From NCBI RefSeq assembly GCF_030413175.1, contig NZ_CP129212.1:5432450-5496449 (forward strand): a DNA stretch of 64,000 nucleotides, given 5' to 3'. Below the pieces are notes generated by a model. The model had not been told where the DNA came from. It searched no databases and saw only the letters and a list, made by a program, of their open reading frames with translations. The translations under genes were made by a program, and so were the position numbers. This DNA comes from Bradyrhizobium roseum. Lineage in GTDB: Bacteria; Pseudomonadota; Alphaproteobacteria; Rhizobiales; Xanthobacteraceae. Numbering within the stretch: the stretch's first letter is position 1; every line of letters starts with the position of its first letter. Positions 35,153 through 43,686 of the stretch are shown here, piece after piece.

Positions 35153-36463
35153 ATGAATGCGAAAGCAATGGCCGATGCCAGCGGACCAATTCGAGATCGT
35201 CTTGGATTGGCGCTCCTGCTTTACCTCTACATAGTAGTTTGCTGTGCGTCGCTCGTCTGCGTTGCAGCGATCTATCCTGAATTTCACATCTTCTTTCAGC
35301 CGGCCGGCCTGTTCGGCGCCGTAACCGTTATCGCGTTGTTTTCCGTTGTCGCCATTCTCCTCATCATTGCGGAGTTCAGCTTTGGCTATTGCATCGCATT
35401 CTATTTCTACATGATGGCCATCGGCTATCTCTGGCTGAACTACTTTTCCGGGTTCAACTATAATCATCGGCTGAGCGCGCTCTCCGCCGCGGCCTCGGCC
35501 TTGGCATTTCTGCTGCCCGCGCTGTTCATAACCTCCCCGCTGCGCCAGGTATGGAGTCCATCGCCGAGGAATTTTGGCCGCTTGCTGAATCTCCTGCTTC
35601 TGACCGGCGCCGCGACCGTCGCGATCGGCGCCTCCTACAACTTCAGATTAATAGCCATCAACGAGATCTATTCCTTTCGAGACGAGCTGACGTCCCCGGC
35701 AATTGTGAACTACATGATCGGCATAACGTCCACTGCGTTGCTGCCGTTTGCGTTCGCTTGCTTTGTGGAACGCAAAGACGTCTGGCGCGCCGGCGCCGTC
35801 TTGCTGCTCCTGCTGTGCTATTATCCGATCACCCTAAGCAAGCTCGCCTTGTTTTCGCCGGTGTGGCTGGTCGGCATGTTGGTGCTCTCGAAACTATTCG
35901 AGGTTAGGGCTACAGTCGTCGTCTCGCTGCTGGGGCTGGCAGCTTTCGGAATTTTGCTGTTCGTCCTGTACAAGAACGACCTGGCTCCGTACGAGTTCAC
36001 GATCTCGTATTTCGGCTTGGTCAATTTCAGGATGATTGCGATTCCATCGCTGGCGATGGACTACTACAACGAATTTTTCTTCCGACACGATCTCACACAT
36101 TTTTGTCAGATCAGGTTCCTCAAACCCCTCATGACGTGCCCGTACCAGGACCAGCTTTCCGTCGTGATCTACAATGCCTTCGGGATCGGAGGAAATTTCA
36201 ACGCGTCGCTGTTTGCAACGGAGGGTATCGCCTCCGTCGGCGCGATGTTTGCGCCGGTTGCAGTTTTCGCCGGGGGGCTTATCATAGGCTTGGCAAACCG
36301 TATGTCCTCCGGATTGCCGCCGCGTCTCATTCTGATCTCTGGCGCCATTCTCGTCCAGGTTCTGCTCAACGTTCCGTTCACGACGGTCTTGCTTACCCAT
36401 GGCGGTGTGTTCTTGTTTTTGCTCTGGTACATTGCGCCACGCGCAGCTTCGGATGCCAGATAA
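35153..36463 (+). CDS. Polytopic membrane protein, O-antigen polymerase-like (Wzy 2)
   Basis: 436 residues, about eleven to twelve hydrophobic segments with a periplasmic loop containing FFRHDLTHFCQIRFLKP. The sequence resembles the oligosaccharide-repeat polymerase group more than the WaaL ligase, but the call rests on topology and context. ATG 35153 is chosen because the upstream 31 codons are weakly coding. It begins the plus-strand run with RmlB, a CgeB-like glycosyltransferase and a methyltransferase; RmlB starts 12 bases after its stop. Confidence 0.6.
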   Translation: MNAKAMADASGPIRDRLGLALLLYLYIVVCCASLVCVAAIYPEFHIFFQPAGLFGAVTVIALFSVVAILLIIAEFSFGYCIAFYFYMMAIGYLWLNYFSGFNYNHRLSALSAAASALAFLLPALFITSPLRQVWSPSPRNFGRLLNLLLLTGAATVAIGASYNFRLIAINEIYSFRDELTSPAIVNYMIGITSTALLPFAFACFVERKDVWRAGAVLLLLLCYYPITLSKLALFSPVWLVGMLVLSKLFEVRATVVVSLLGLAAFGILLFVLYKNDLAPYEFTISYFGLVNFRMIAIPSLAMDYYNEFFFRHDLTHFCQIRFLKPLMTCPYQDQLSVVIYNAFGIGGNFNASLFATEGIASVGAMFAPVAVFAGGLIIGLANRMSSGLPPRLILISGAILVQVLLNVPFTTVLLTHGGVFLFLLWYIAPRAASDAR

Positions 36464-36475
36464 CCGGGGTTTTCG

Positions 36476-37588
36476 ATGCAGAGCGTCCTGATCACCGGCG
36501 GCGCGGGCTTCATCGGCCAGAACCTGGTGCACGCATGGCGGGCCGCGCGGCCGGCCGACCGCCTGACCGTGGTCGACGCCATGACCTATGCGGCCAATGT
36601 CCGCAGCCTGGAGCCGCTGATTGCCGATCGCTCCATCCTGTTCGTGAAGGGCGACATAGGCGACGCGGCGCTGATGCAGCGCCTGTTCGACGAGCGCAAA
36701 TTTTCCCGCGTGGCGCATCTCGCCGCCGAGTCGCATGTCGACCGCTCGATCAGCGATCCCGAGGCCTTTCTGCAGACCAACGTGCTCGGCACCTTCACGC
36801 TTCTGAAGGCGGCGCTCGATTGCTGGCGCGCGGCGGCGATGCTCGATGGGGCGCGATTTCTCCACGTCTCGACCGACGAAGTCTATGGCTCGCTCGGCCC
36901 CGCCGACCCCGCTTTCACGGAAGCCTCGCCCTACCGCCCGAACTCGCCTTACGCGGCAAGCAAGGCGTCGAGCGATCATCTGGTCCGCGCTTTTATTGCG
37001 ACCTATGGCATGCCGGCGCTGATCACGAACTGCTCCAACAATTACGGCGCCTATCAGCACCCGGAAAAGCTGATTCCGCTGATGATCATCCATGCGCTGG
37101 AAGGCAAGCCGTTGCCGGTTTACGGGGACGGCTCCAATGTCCGCGACTGGCTGCACGTGTCAGATCATTGCGACGCCCTGGTGAACGTTATCGAGCACGG
37201 CCGCACCGGCGAAACCTATAATGTCGGCGGCGGCAACGAGCGCAACAACCGCGAGGTGGTGGGCCTGATCTGCGATACGATCGATGCCGCCTTCGCAGCC
37301 GACGCACGCCTCGCCTCGCGCTTTCCATCCTGTCCCGCAGCTGGCGCCGGCTCCTGCCGCACGCTCATTACCTATGTGACGGATCGCCCCGGCCATGACC
37401 ACCGTTATGCGATCGACGCCGGCAAACTCGCGACGGAACTCGGCAGCTGCTGCAGTGTCGGTTTCGAGAGCGGACTGCAGCAGACCGTGCAGTGGTATCT
37501 CGACCATGAAAAGTGGTGGCGTGACGTCACCAGCGGCGCTTACCAGGCGTGGATCGACAAGAACTACGGCTTCCGGCGTGCGGTCTAG
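36476..37588 (+). CDS. rmlB: dTDP-glucose 4,6-dehydratase
   Basis: A 370-residue extended SDR with LITGGAGFIGQNLV, AAESHVDRSI, VSTDEVYGSL (catalytic Asp-Glu), YAASKASSDH (Tyr-x3-Lys) and NCSNNYGAYQHPEKLIPL, all hallmarks of RmlB. It makes dTDP-4-keto-6-deoxyglucose, the branch point for the 2,3-dehydratase and the WecE-type aminotransferase in this window. A short atypical Cys/Ala/Gly-rich segment (FPSCPAAGAGSC) replaces the usual sequence before the conserved RPGHDHRY. RmlC and RmlD are absent, so rhamnose is not the expected product here. Confidence 0.93.
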   Translation: MQSVLITGGAGFIGQNLVHAWRAARPADRLTVVDAMTYAANVRSLEPLIADRSILFVKGDIGDAALMQRLFDERKFSRVAHLAAESHVDRSISDPEAFLQTNVLGTFTLLKAALDCWRAAAMLDGARFLHVSTDEVYGSLGPADPAFTEASPYRPNSPYAASKASSDHLVRAFIATYGMPALITNCSNNYGAYQHPEKLIPLMIIHALEGKPLPVYGDGSNVRDWLHVSDHCDALVNVIEHGRTGETYNVGGGNERNNREVVGLICDTIDAAFAADARLASRFPSCPAAGAGSCRTLITYVTDRPGHDHRYAIDAGKLATELGSCCSVGFESGLQQTVQWYLDHEKWWRDVTSGAYQAWIDKNYGFRRAV

Positions 37589-37594
37589 CCATTC

Positions 37595-38788
37595 ATGCGT
37601 ATCCTCGTGCTCAATGCGGACTACCCGCGCTTTCTGAGCTGGCTGTATCGCGGCCATCCGGGGCTCGGAGGCGCCGGTTATGCCGCCCAGATGGCGGCGC
37701 GAAACGCCAGCCTGTTCGGCGTCGCGGATTTCTATTCGCGGAATTTTGCCACGCTCGGCCATGCGGCGGCAGAGATACACGTCAACAATGCCTGGCTTCA
37801 GACCGCATGGGCGCGCGAGCACGGGATGGCCGTTGAAGCGGCTGAAACTGCCACCCCGAGCGGAGGCACCTCGCTTCCAGTCTGGCTGCAGCGCGCCGTG
37901 ACGCCGCTGAAGCCGATGCTGCGGCCATTGGCTCGCAAGGTCGGCCTCAGCCCCAGCCTCGATGCACAGGCCGAGGCCATTCTGCTGGCCCAGATCGAGG
38001 ATTTCAAACCCGAATTGGTGCTCAACCAGGACACGTTTCACGTCGACTCCAGGCTGATGCGGCGCATCAAGGCGATCGGCAACCCGATCCTGATCGGACA
38101 GGTCGGGATTGCGCCGTCGCGCGGCGTGGACTGGTCCGTCTACGACCTGATGATGTCGCAGCTGTCGGTGACGGTGGATTTCTTTCGCCGTCTCGGCGTG
38201 CGCGCGGAAGTCAATCATCTGGCATTCGAGCCCGGCATTCTCGAAGCGCTGCCGCCGGCACCCGCTATCGACATCGAGGTTTCCTTTGTCGGCACGGTGT
38301 CGCCGGATCACCGGCAGCGGACTGCGCTGCTCGAGGCCGTTGCTGAACGTCACGATCTCAAGCTGTTCGGCACCCCACCGCGGACGCTGCCGGCCGCCTC
38401 CCCGCTGCATCGCTGCTTCCAGGGCGAAGTCTGGGGCGCCGAGATGTATCAGGCGCTGCGGCGATCGAAGATCACGCTCAACTCCCACATCGACATGGCC
38501 GGGCGGGAAGCGGGAAACATGCGGCTGTTCGAGGCCACCGGCGTCGGCGCGTTCCTGCTGACCGACTTCAAGGACAATCTGCCCACTTTGTTCGCGCCGG
38601 ACCGCGAGGTCGCCGTCTGGCGCTCGGTCGACGATTGTCTCGAGGCCATCGATCGCGCGCTCGGCGACGCCGAAAGTCGCGCCGCAATTGCCGCGGCGGG
38701 CCAGGCGAGAACCATGGCGCAGCATACCTACCGCCATCGCGCCGCGGAGATCCTTGGCTTTGTCGAGCAGATACAGGCAACCCGATGA
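37595..38788 (+). CDS. CgeB-like GT-B glycosyltransferase
   Basis: 397 residues. It begins MRILVLNADYPRFL and has, in the second half, VSFVGTVSPDHRQRT, ITLNSHIDMAGREAGNMRLFEATGVGAFLLTD and a C-terminal segment ending ...TYRHRAAEIL. This is the pattern of CgeB/DUF3880-type transferases: N-M-R-x-F-E-x-x-G-x-G-A-x-L-L-T-D. Donor and acceptor are unknown. It lies seven bases after rmlB and overlaps the downstream methyltransferase start (ATGA), so the three form an operon. Confidence 0.75.
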   Translation: MRILVLNADYPRFLSWLYRGHPGLGGAGYAAQMAARNASLFGVADFYSRNFATLGHAAAEIHVNNAWLQTAWAREHGMAVEAAETATPSGGTSLPVWLQRAVTPLKPMLRPLARKVGLSPSLDAQAEAILLAQIEDFKPELVLNQDTFHVDSRLMRRIKAIGNPILIGQVGIAPSRGVDWSVYDLMMSQLSVTVDFFRRLGVRAEVNHLAFEPGILEALPPAPAIDIEVSFVGTVSPDHRQRTALLEAVAERHDLKLFGTPPRTLPAASPLHRCFQGEVWGAEMYQALRRSKITLNSHIDMAGREAGNMRLFEATGVGAFLLTDFKDNLPTLFAPDREVAVWRSVDDCLEAIDRALGDAESRAAIAAAGQARTMAQHTYRHRAAEILGFVEQIQATR

Positions 38789-39567
38789 ACCTCCGGCACC
38801 TTGTCAGGCAAGTCGGCAAGCGTTTCGTCAAGGTAACGCCGATCCTGCGTCGTCACATTCTGCCATCGGCCGATTATCGCGTGCTCGGCGGCATCGATGA
38901 AGCACGCGTTGCCGCGAATTCATCGGGCGGATGGTTTGCAGCAAGAACGGTTTCGCGGCAGGAACGCGCCTATCGACGGCTCATTGCGACCATGAAGAAC
39001 GGCGAACCACGGCTCGATTTCCGTATCGCAGCAGAAGCTGTCGCGGCCACTGGACTGTCCAATCCCCGCCTGCTCGAAATCGGCTGCGGCAGCGGTTACT
39101 ACTCGGAAATACTGACCACGCTGCTTCCCGGCGGCGTTCGCTATACCGGCATCGACTATTCCGAGGCCATGATCGTCCGCGCGCGCGAACACTATCCGGC
39201 GGTCGCGTTCGAGGTCGCCGATGCGACGAAGCTGTCTTACGCCGAACAGGCTTTCGACATAGCCTTCAACGGCGTATCGCTGATGCATATCATCGATTAT
39301 CAGGCCGCGATCCGCGAAGCCGCCCGTGTCGCGCACTTCTGCATCTTCCACAGCGTGCCGGTATTCGAGAATTACCGCACCACCTATCTCAGCAAATATG
39401 CCTACGGTGCGCCGGTCGTCGAGGTGGTGTTCGGCAAGCAGGAACTGATGTCACTGTGCAGCGATGCCGGATTGCGCCTGATGCGCGAATGGCCGGGGAT
39501 ACCCTATGATGTCCACGACGTGACGGGTCATCATTCCAGCGCGGCAACCTACCTGTTTGCCCGCTGA
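38785..39567 (+). CDS. Class I SAM-dependent methyltransferase
   Basis: 260 residues. The SAM-binding motif is LLEIGCGSGYYSEIL, followed by YTGIDYSEAMI, EVADATKLSY and DIAFNGVSLMHI, which is the Methyltransf_11/25 pattern. ATG 38785 overlaps the stop of the CgeB-like gene; the longer frame upstream is out of phase with coding use. It probably methylates a sugar hydroxyl, judged only from its neighbours. Its 3' end meets the 2,3-dehydratase gene tail to tail across a short hairpin. Confidence 0.8.
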   Translation: MNLRHLVRQVGKRFVKVTPILRRHILPSADYRVLGGIDEARVAANSSGGWFAARTVSRQERAYRRLIATMKNGEPRLDFRIAAEAVAATGLSNPRLLEIGCGSGYYSEILTTLLPGGVRYTGIDYSEAMIVRAREHYPAVAFEVADATKLSYAEQAFDIAFNGVSLMHIIDYQAAIREAARVAHFCIFHSVPVFENYRTTYLSKYAYGAPVVEVVFGKQELMSLCSDAGLRLMREWPGIPYDVHDVTGHHSSAATYLFAR

Positions 39568-39582
39568 GCAAACTCAAAGCGG
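39561..39582. terminator. Short hairpin between convergent genes
   Basis: CCGCT-GAG (39561-39568) pairs with CTC-AGCGG (39573-39582, with an AA bulge) around a CAAA loop. It overlaps both stop codons of the converging methyltransferase and 2,3-dehydratase genes. It could act in both directions, but no T run follows. Confidence 0.35.
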
Positions 39583-40275
39583 CGCGATCACGGTCCGTAC
39601 GTAGGGGCCGACAATGTTATCCAGCAGAATCATCTGCTTGATCTGGGACAGACTGGCCCACCGATAGACCTGCTCGTTGATGACGAGCCTGCTTGCATCC
39701 TCGACGAACAAAACCATGTTCTCGTTCAATTTTTGCCAGAACCGGCTGCCTTCCTCATTGTGCTTCGAGCGGTAGATCACCCGGATATTTTCCGAAGGCT
39801 CCAAACATTCGGCAAACGGCGCGCGATCCGCGCCTCGCAAGCCGCGTATGTTCTCCCACGTGCTCTGGATCGTCGGACAAAACTGCAAGTAACCGATATT
39901 GCCCGGATCCGCCTTGGCCTGCAGCAAGAACTCCACGCCGCGCCCCGCCGTCTCGCGGCACAGCAGCGCGAGCGCTCCGCCGTCCGATTGCGTGAAAATC
40001 GGCTGCTCCCACCCCGCAATCTCCCGCAGGCCGGGCGCACTGCGCACCCTGACGCCCTCGATACGGAAAAACTGACCGGTCACATGGCCGATGTTGCCGT
40101 TATCGGCCCGTTGCCAGCCGGCGACCTCGCGCAGCGGAATCAATTCCGCCGAGAACGGGACATCCTTGCGCCTCCCCTCGAGCCAGTCGAGCAACTCGGC
40201 CGGGTCTTTGGCCTCGATCGCCAGGGAGGCCTGCAGACGCTCGCGCAGCCAACCGATATTCTGCTGATCGGCCAT
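39574..40275 (-). CDS. NDP-hexose 2,3-dehydratase, single-domain
   Basis: A 233-residue protein showing once the motif set of TylX3/EvaA-type dehydratases: HVTGQFFRIEGVRV, GWEQPIFTQSDGGALALLCR, FLLQAKADPGNIGYLQFCPT, IQSTWENIRG and a final YRWASLSQIKQMILLDN. Family members from antibiotic clusters carry two such domains in about 450-480 residues. Only one is present here, so a dimer may rebuild the active site. The reaction would remove the 2-OH from dTDP-4-keto-6-deoxyglucose. It overlaps the aminotransferase by one base. Confidence 0.8.
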   Translation of the reverse strand: MADQQNIGWLRERLQASLAIEAKDPAELLDWLEGRRKDVPFSAELIPLREVAGWQRADNGNIGHVTGQFFRIEGVRVRSAPGLREIAGWEQPIFTQSDGGALALLCRETAGRGVEFLLQAKADPGNIGYLQFCPTIQSTWENIRGLRGADRAPFAECLEPSENIRVIYRSKHNEEGSRFWQKLNENMVLFVEDASRLVINEQVYRWASLSQIKQMILLDNIVGPYVRTVIAPL

Positions 40276-41375
40276 CAGATCGACGCCCTCACGACTTCGA
40301 CAACCTCGTCCACTTCCTCATCCCGCAGGTGAGGATAAATTGGCAGCGAGAATATCCGCGTGGCTTTTGTCTCCGCCACAGGAAACTGACCCGCGCGATA
40401 GCCTAGATCTTCATAGCCCCGCATCAGGTGAATCGGCCACCGGTACTGCACGGAGCATTTGAGGCCACCGGCTTCGATCCGGGCGAGAGTGGCATCGCGA
40501 TCGCCGGGCGCCTCGACCACAAACAGATGATAGACGTGCCGGCTGTGGCCGTTTTCCCGCGGCATCCGCAGCGTGCTTCCGGCAAATCCGCGCCGGTACC
40601 GATCGGCTATCTCGCGGCGGCGTTCGATCCAGCCGTCGATTCTCGGAAGCTTCAACGCAAGAATCGCCGCATGCACCTCGTCCAGCCGGGAATTGTAGCC
40701 GTGCCGCTCGGCATAATAGGCATCCACCATGCCGTAGAAGCGCAGCGAGCGCGCGCGGCTGACGAGCGCCTCGCTGTCGCTCACGACCATGCCGCCATCG
40801 CCGTAACCGCCGAGCGTTTTTGTCGGGTAGAATGAAAAGGTCGCCGCCGTCCCGATGCTTCCGCACTTGCGATTTTTGTAAAGCGCGCCTTGCGACTGCG
40901 CACAATCCTCGACGATCTTCAGTTCATGCCGCTTGGCGAGGGCAACGAGGGGATCGAGATCGACGCATTGACCGTAAAGATGCACGGGAACGATCGCCCT
41001 GGTTCGCGTCGTGATGGCAGCCTCGACCTGGCTGACGTCCATCAGGAAGTCATCCTCCCTGATATCGACGAATACCGGGCGCGCTCCGAGGACCTGTATC
41101 GCGGCCACCGTCGGCACCGCCGTGTTCGGCACCGTGATGACCTCATCGCCAGCAGCAACACCGGCGGCCGCCAGTGCAATGTAGACCGCGTCCGTTCCGC
41201 TGTTTACTCCGACGCCGCCGCTGACGCCGACATAGGCTGCCATGTCGCGCTCAAACGCGATCCCTTCCGGCCCGAGAATCAGTTGCCCGGAATTGAAAAC
41301 ACGGTCGACAGCCGCGAGGATCTCGTCTCGCAGTTCGTCGTACTCGCGCCGATAATCCCAGAAAGGAGGCAACAT
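40275..41375 (-). CDS. DegT-family keto-sugar aminotransferase (TylB/FdtB-like)
   Basis: 366 residues with FWDYRREYDELRDEIL, VNSGTDAVYIALAAAG, VEDCAQSQGALY (PLP Asp) and the Lys in SFYPTKTLGGYGDGG. This matches 3-aminotransferases acting on dTDP-3-keto-6-deoxy sugars. Coupling to the 2,3-dehydratase suggests amination of the diketo 2,6-dideoxy product to a 2,3,6-trideoxy-3-amino sugar. The regiochemistry is inferred; a 4-aminotransferase cannot be excluded by sequence alone. Confidence 0.82.
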   Translation of the reverse strand: MLPPFWDYRREYDELRDEILAAVDRVFNSGQLILGPEGIAFERDMAAYVGVSGGVGVNSGTDAVYIALAAAGVAAGDEVITVPNTAVPTVAAIQVLGARPVFVDIREDDFLMDVSQVEAAITTRTRAIVPVHLYGQCVDLDPLVALAKRHELKIVEDCAQSQGALYKNRKCGSIGTAATFSFYPTKTLGGYGDGGMVVSDSEALVSRARSLRFYGMVDAYYAERHGYNSRLDEVHAAILALKLPRIDGWIERRREIADRYRRGFAGSTLRMPRENGHSRHVYHLFVVEAPGDRDATLARIEAGGLKCSVQYRWPIHLMRGYEDLGYRAGQFPVAETKATRIFSLPIYPHLRDEEVDEVVEVVRASI

Positions 41376-41407
41376 CTCTTTGTCAATTTCCCTGGATGAT
41401 TCCCGGG

Positions 41408-42418
41408 CTAGTACGCTGTGCCGCGCAACACAAGAAACGCGCGTCCGGAAACGATGTCCAGTAGCTGGAACGCGCGGATGCCAACATTTCGTAGCCTGCT
41501 CTTGATGGTATGCGATCGCGCCTGGGGTCTGCTTTCCTGGACTCCGAGCATCGGAGCGGTGATTTTCTCGATTGCCAGCAGCTCATCCACGTAGGGCCGA
41601 TAGATGTGCTCGCGGGTATCTCGGGAAAACGGCGCACCGAAGATGCGGTGGCTGTTGAAGATAAACCACCGCAACCCTTTTCGCAGCCCCTGAAAGTGGA
41701 AGAAGATCAGCGGATGGGTTGCATCGATCATGACCCGGCCGTCGCGGAAATCAATCCGGTAGTTGGCGATATTCCAGGGAGCGAGGTTCGCGCCGACGTT
41801 GTCGACAGACTTTACGCGCGTCGACAGCAGTGAAAAGGAATCGAGATATCCCTGATCCGCGTAGCGATCGCCATCGACATGGTCGTAGCACCATTCGATG
41901 CATCGGTCCCGCCACCACCTGATGACGGCAATTCCATCCGGATCGTTTCGGACGCCAACCCATCCGACATTGTAGGTGCCAAACACGCGGCGCTTCGCCA
42001 GGTTCGGTGCATAGCGATGCGGGATGATCGCGACCGTCGCCTGGGCCAATTCGCTGTAGACACTTTCCGGCGAGGCAAAGAAATACAAGTCGCCATCGAG
42101 ATAGGTAATCCAGTCGGCGTCCGGCTCGCGCTCCCGGACATGCAGCATCCAGGCCGGCGAGCAGGTGAAGTAATATTCGACCAGGCTTCTGGTCGACTTG
42201 GTCGCAGCGAGTCCTGGATCGGCGGCCTCGAACTCTTCCAGCCGCACCGCCACCAGCCCCGGCAGGTCGAGCGAGACCAGGATCCGGTGACACGCTTCGC
42301 TCAGGCACAGCACCCAAAGCCGCGCGCCTGGCGCGTGCCGTTGCAGCGAATGATAGAGCGCCAGTCCGCGCGACAGGTAGTTGTGGTCGAAGTAGGTGCA
42401 GTAGACGCGGTTCGGCAT
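41408..42418 (-). CDS. Glycosyltransferase, family 8-like fold
   Basis: 336 residues with a nucleotide-diphospho-sugar transferase fold. The start MPNRVYCTYFDHNYLSRGL, a D-x-D in ITYLDGDLYFFA, GTYNVGWVGVR, and DQGYLDSF before an FFHFQGL segment give a GT8-like order. ATG 42418 fits this; the longer frame adds 59 residues of unsupported sequence. The Asp-x-Asp probably binds metal and the nucleotide sugar. It follows the aminotransferase by 32 bases on the same strand. Confidence 0.7.
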   Translation of the reverse strand: MPNRVYCTYFDHNYLSRGLALYHSLQRHAPGARLWVLCLSEACHRILVSLDLPGLVAVRLEEFEAADPGLAATKSTRSLVEYYFTCSPAWMLHVREREPDADWITYLDGDLYFFASPESVYSELAQATVAIIPHRYAPNLAKRRVFGTYNVGWVGVRNDPDGIAVIRWWRDRCIEWCYDHVDGDRYADQGYLDSFSLLSTRVKSVDNVGANLAPWNIANYRIDFRDGRVMIDATHPLIFFHFQGLRKGLRWFIFNSHRIFGAPFSRDTREHIYRPYVDELLAIEKITAPMLGVQESRPQARSHTIKSRLRNVGIRAFQLLDIVSGRAFLVLRGTAY

Positions 42419-42620
42419 GATCCATATATCAGTCAGGCTGCGGAACGGACCAGAGGCGATAGCGCCTCGGATGCGCCCACCAGTCCTGTCTACAGGAGCC
42501 GCCAAAACGTCGCAATGCGACCCTCGTAAATTGTTGAAATATGGCACTTTACCGGGATATGGCCGATAGTGGCCGGACCGCGTCTGCGGCTGCAATTTTC
42601 GCGGGTGGACAAAGCCGGAT

Positions 42621-42674
42621 TGCCATCACCGAAAGCGTTTTGAGATGCACATGGACGCGTGTTAACGAGGCCGG
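42621..42674 (+). repeat. 54-base element, copy A, upstream of rmlA
   Basis: Matches the element at 62553-62606 at about 44 of 54 positions without gaps. The common core reads AAAGCGTTTTGAG, then CGCGTGTTAACGA. It ends about 34 bases before the rmlA ATG. Placement ahead of two unrelated genes fits either a dispersed repeat or a shared control site. Confidence 0.6.
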
Positions 42675-42707
42675 CAATTCGGAAATGGCGACGCGAGCAC
42701 GCGTGGT

Positions 42708-43586
42708 ATGGATCGCAAAGGCATCATTCTGGCAGGTGGCCGCGGCACGCGGCTTTATCCGCTGACGCTCGCGACCTCGAAGCAGCTGTTGCCGGTCTAC
42801 GACAAGCCGCTGATCTATTATTCGCTGACCACGCTGATGATGGCGGGCCTGCGTGAGCTTCTGATCATCACCACGCCGGAGGAGATCGACCAGTTCCGGC
42901 GCCTGCTCGGTGACGGGCGGCAGTGGGGCATCGAGCTTTCCTTTGCCATCCAAGACCATCCCGGGGGTATCGCGGAAGCTTTCCTGATCGGGCGGGATTT
43001 TCTCGCCGGAGGATCCTCCGCGCTGATTCTGGGCGACAACATCTTCTATGGCGACAATCTGCGGGCGCTGTTGCACAACTCGGCGCAGCAGAGCCATGGC
43101 GCGACGGTGTTCGCATGCTGGGTCGACGATCCCGAGCGCTATGGCGTCGTCGAGTTCGACGCGTCGCATCGGCCGCTGCGGATCGTGGAAAAGCCGACGG
43201 CGCCGAATTCGAACTACGCCGTAACCGGTCTCTATTTTTATGACGAACGCGTCGTCGATGTCGTTCGCGAGATGAAGCCGTCGCCGCGCGGCGAGCTCGA
43301 AATCACCGATCTCAACCAATGGTATCTGCAACGCGGCGAACTTCATGTCGAGCGTTTTGGCCGCGGCTACGCCTGGCTTGACGCCGGCACCCATGAATCG
43401 CTGCTCGAGGCGTCGCAGTTCATCCACATCGTGTAGAAGCGTCAGGGTCTGAAGATCGCCTGTCCCGAGGAAGTCGCGTTCAGCCAGGGCTTCATCGACG
43501 CCGAACAATTGCTGCGCCTTGCCGAGCCGATGAAAACCACCGGCTACGGGCAATATCTCATCCGGCAGGCCGCGATTCCGCGCTAG
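42708..43586 (+). pseudogene. rmlA: Glucose-1-phosphate thymidylyltransferase with in-frame amber stop
   Basis: The first 242 codons encode a normal Rml[57 protein letters not shown], and [12 protein letters not shown] (43434-43436) then follows IHIV, and the same frame resumes at once with [20 protein letters not shown] and ends ...[10 protein letters not shown] at TAG 43584-43586. Homologues have Glu at the stop position, so a GAG to TAG change explains it. The 49 lost residues form the C-terminal helical part involved in oligomer contacts and regulation. Activity may be reduced, lost, or rescued by readthrough. Confidence 0.85.
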
Positions 43587-43588
43587 CT

Positions 43589-43686
43589 AGAGCGTTTTCC
43601 AGCGAAGTGGCGACCGTTCGCGTCAAGAAAACGCGTCAGATCAAAAACGAGAGTCCCGTTCCAATGCCATCGGAACGGGGCTCTAG
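43589..43686. repeat. Dispersed intergenic palindromic repeat
   Basis: Begins AGAGCGTTTTCCAGCGAAG, continues to a GAAAACGCGTC segment and ends in a stem of AGAGTCCCGTTCC (43650-43662) and GGAACGGGGCTCT (43672-43684) with one mispair. I recognise this pattern as a repeat scattered between genes in Bradyrhizobium/Rhodopseudomonas-type genomes. It overlaps the stop of the second wzx and may act as terminator for both converging genes. Confidence 0.6.

Noticed and set aside
41408..42595. Full-length GT8-like frame starting at 42595
   Set aside because: The first 59 residues lack any family resemblance; MPNRVYCTYF at 42418 matches the expected start.
43434..43436. TAG in rmlA as a recoded pyrrolysine or other programmed site
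   Set aside because: No pyl genes or recoding structure were seen and the ancestral codon is clearly Glu, so a plain nonsense mutation or sequencing error is more likely.
36476..43586. Rhamnose (RmlABCD) operon
   Set aside because: RmlC and RmlD are absent, and RmlA carries a stop; the associated genes point to deoxyamino sugars instead.
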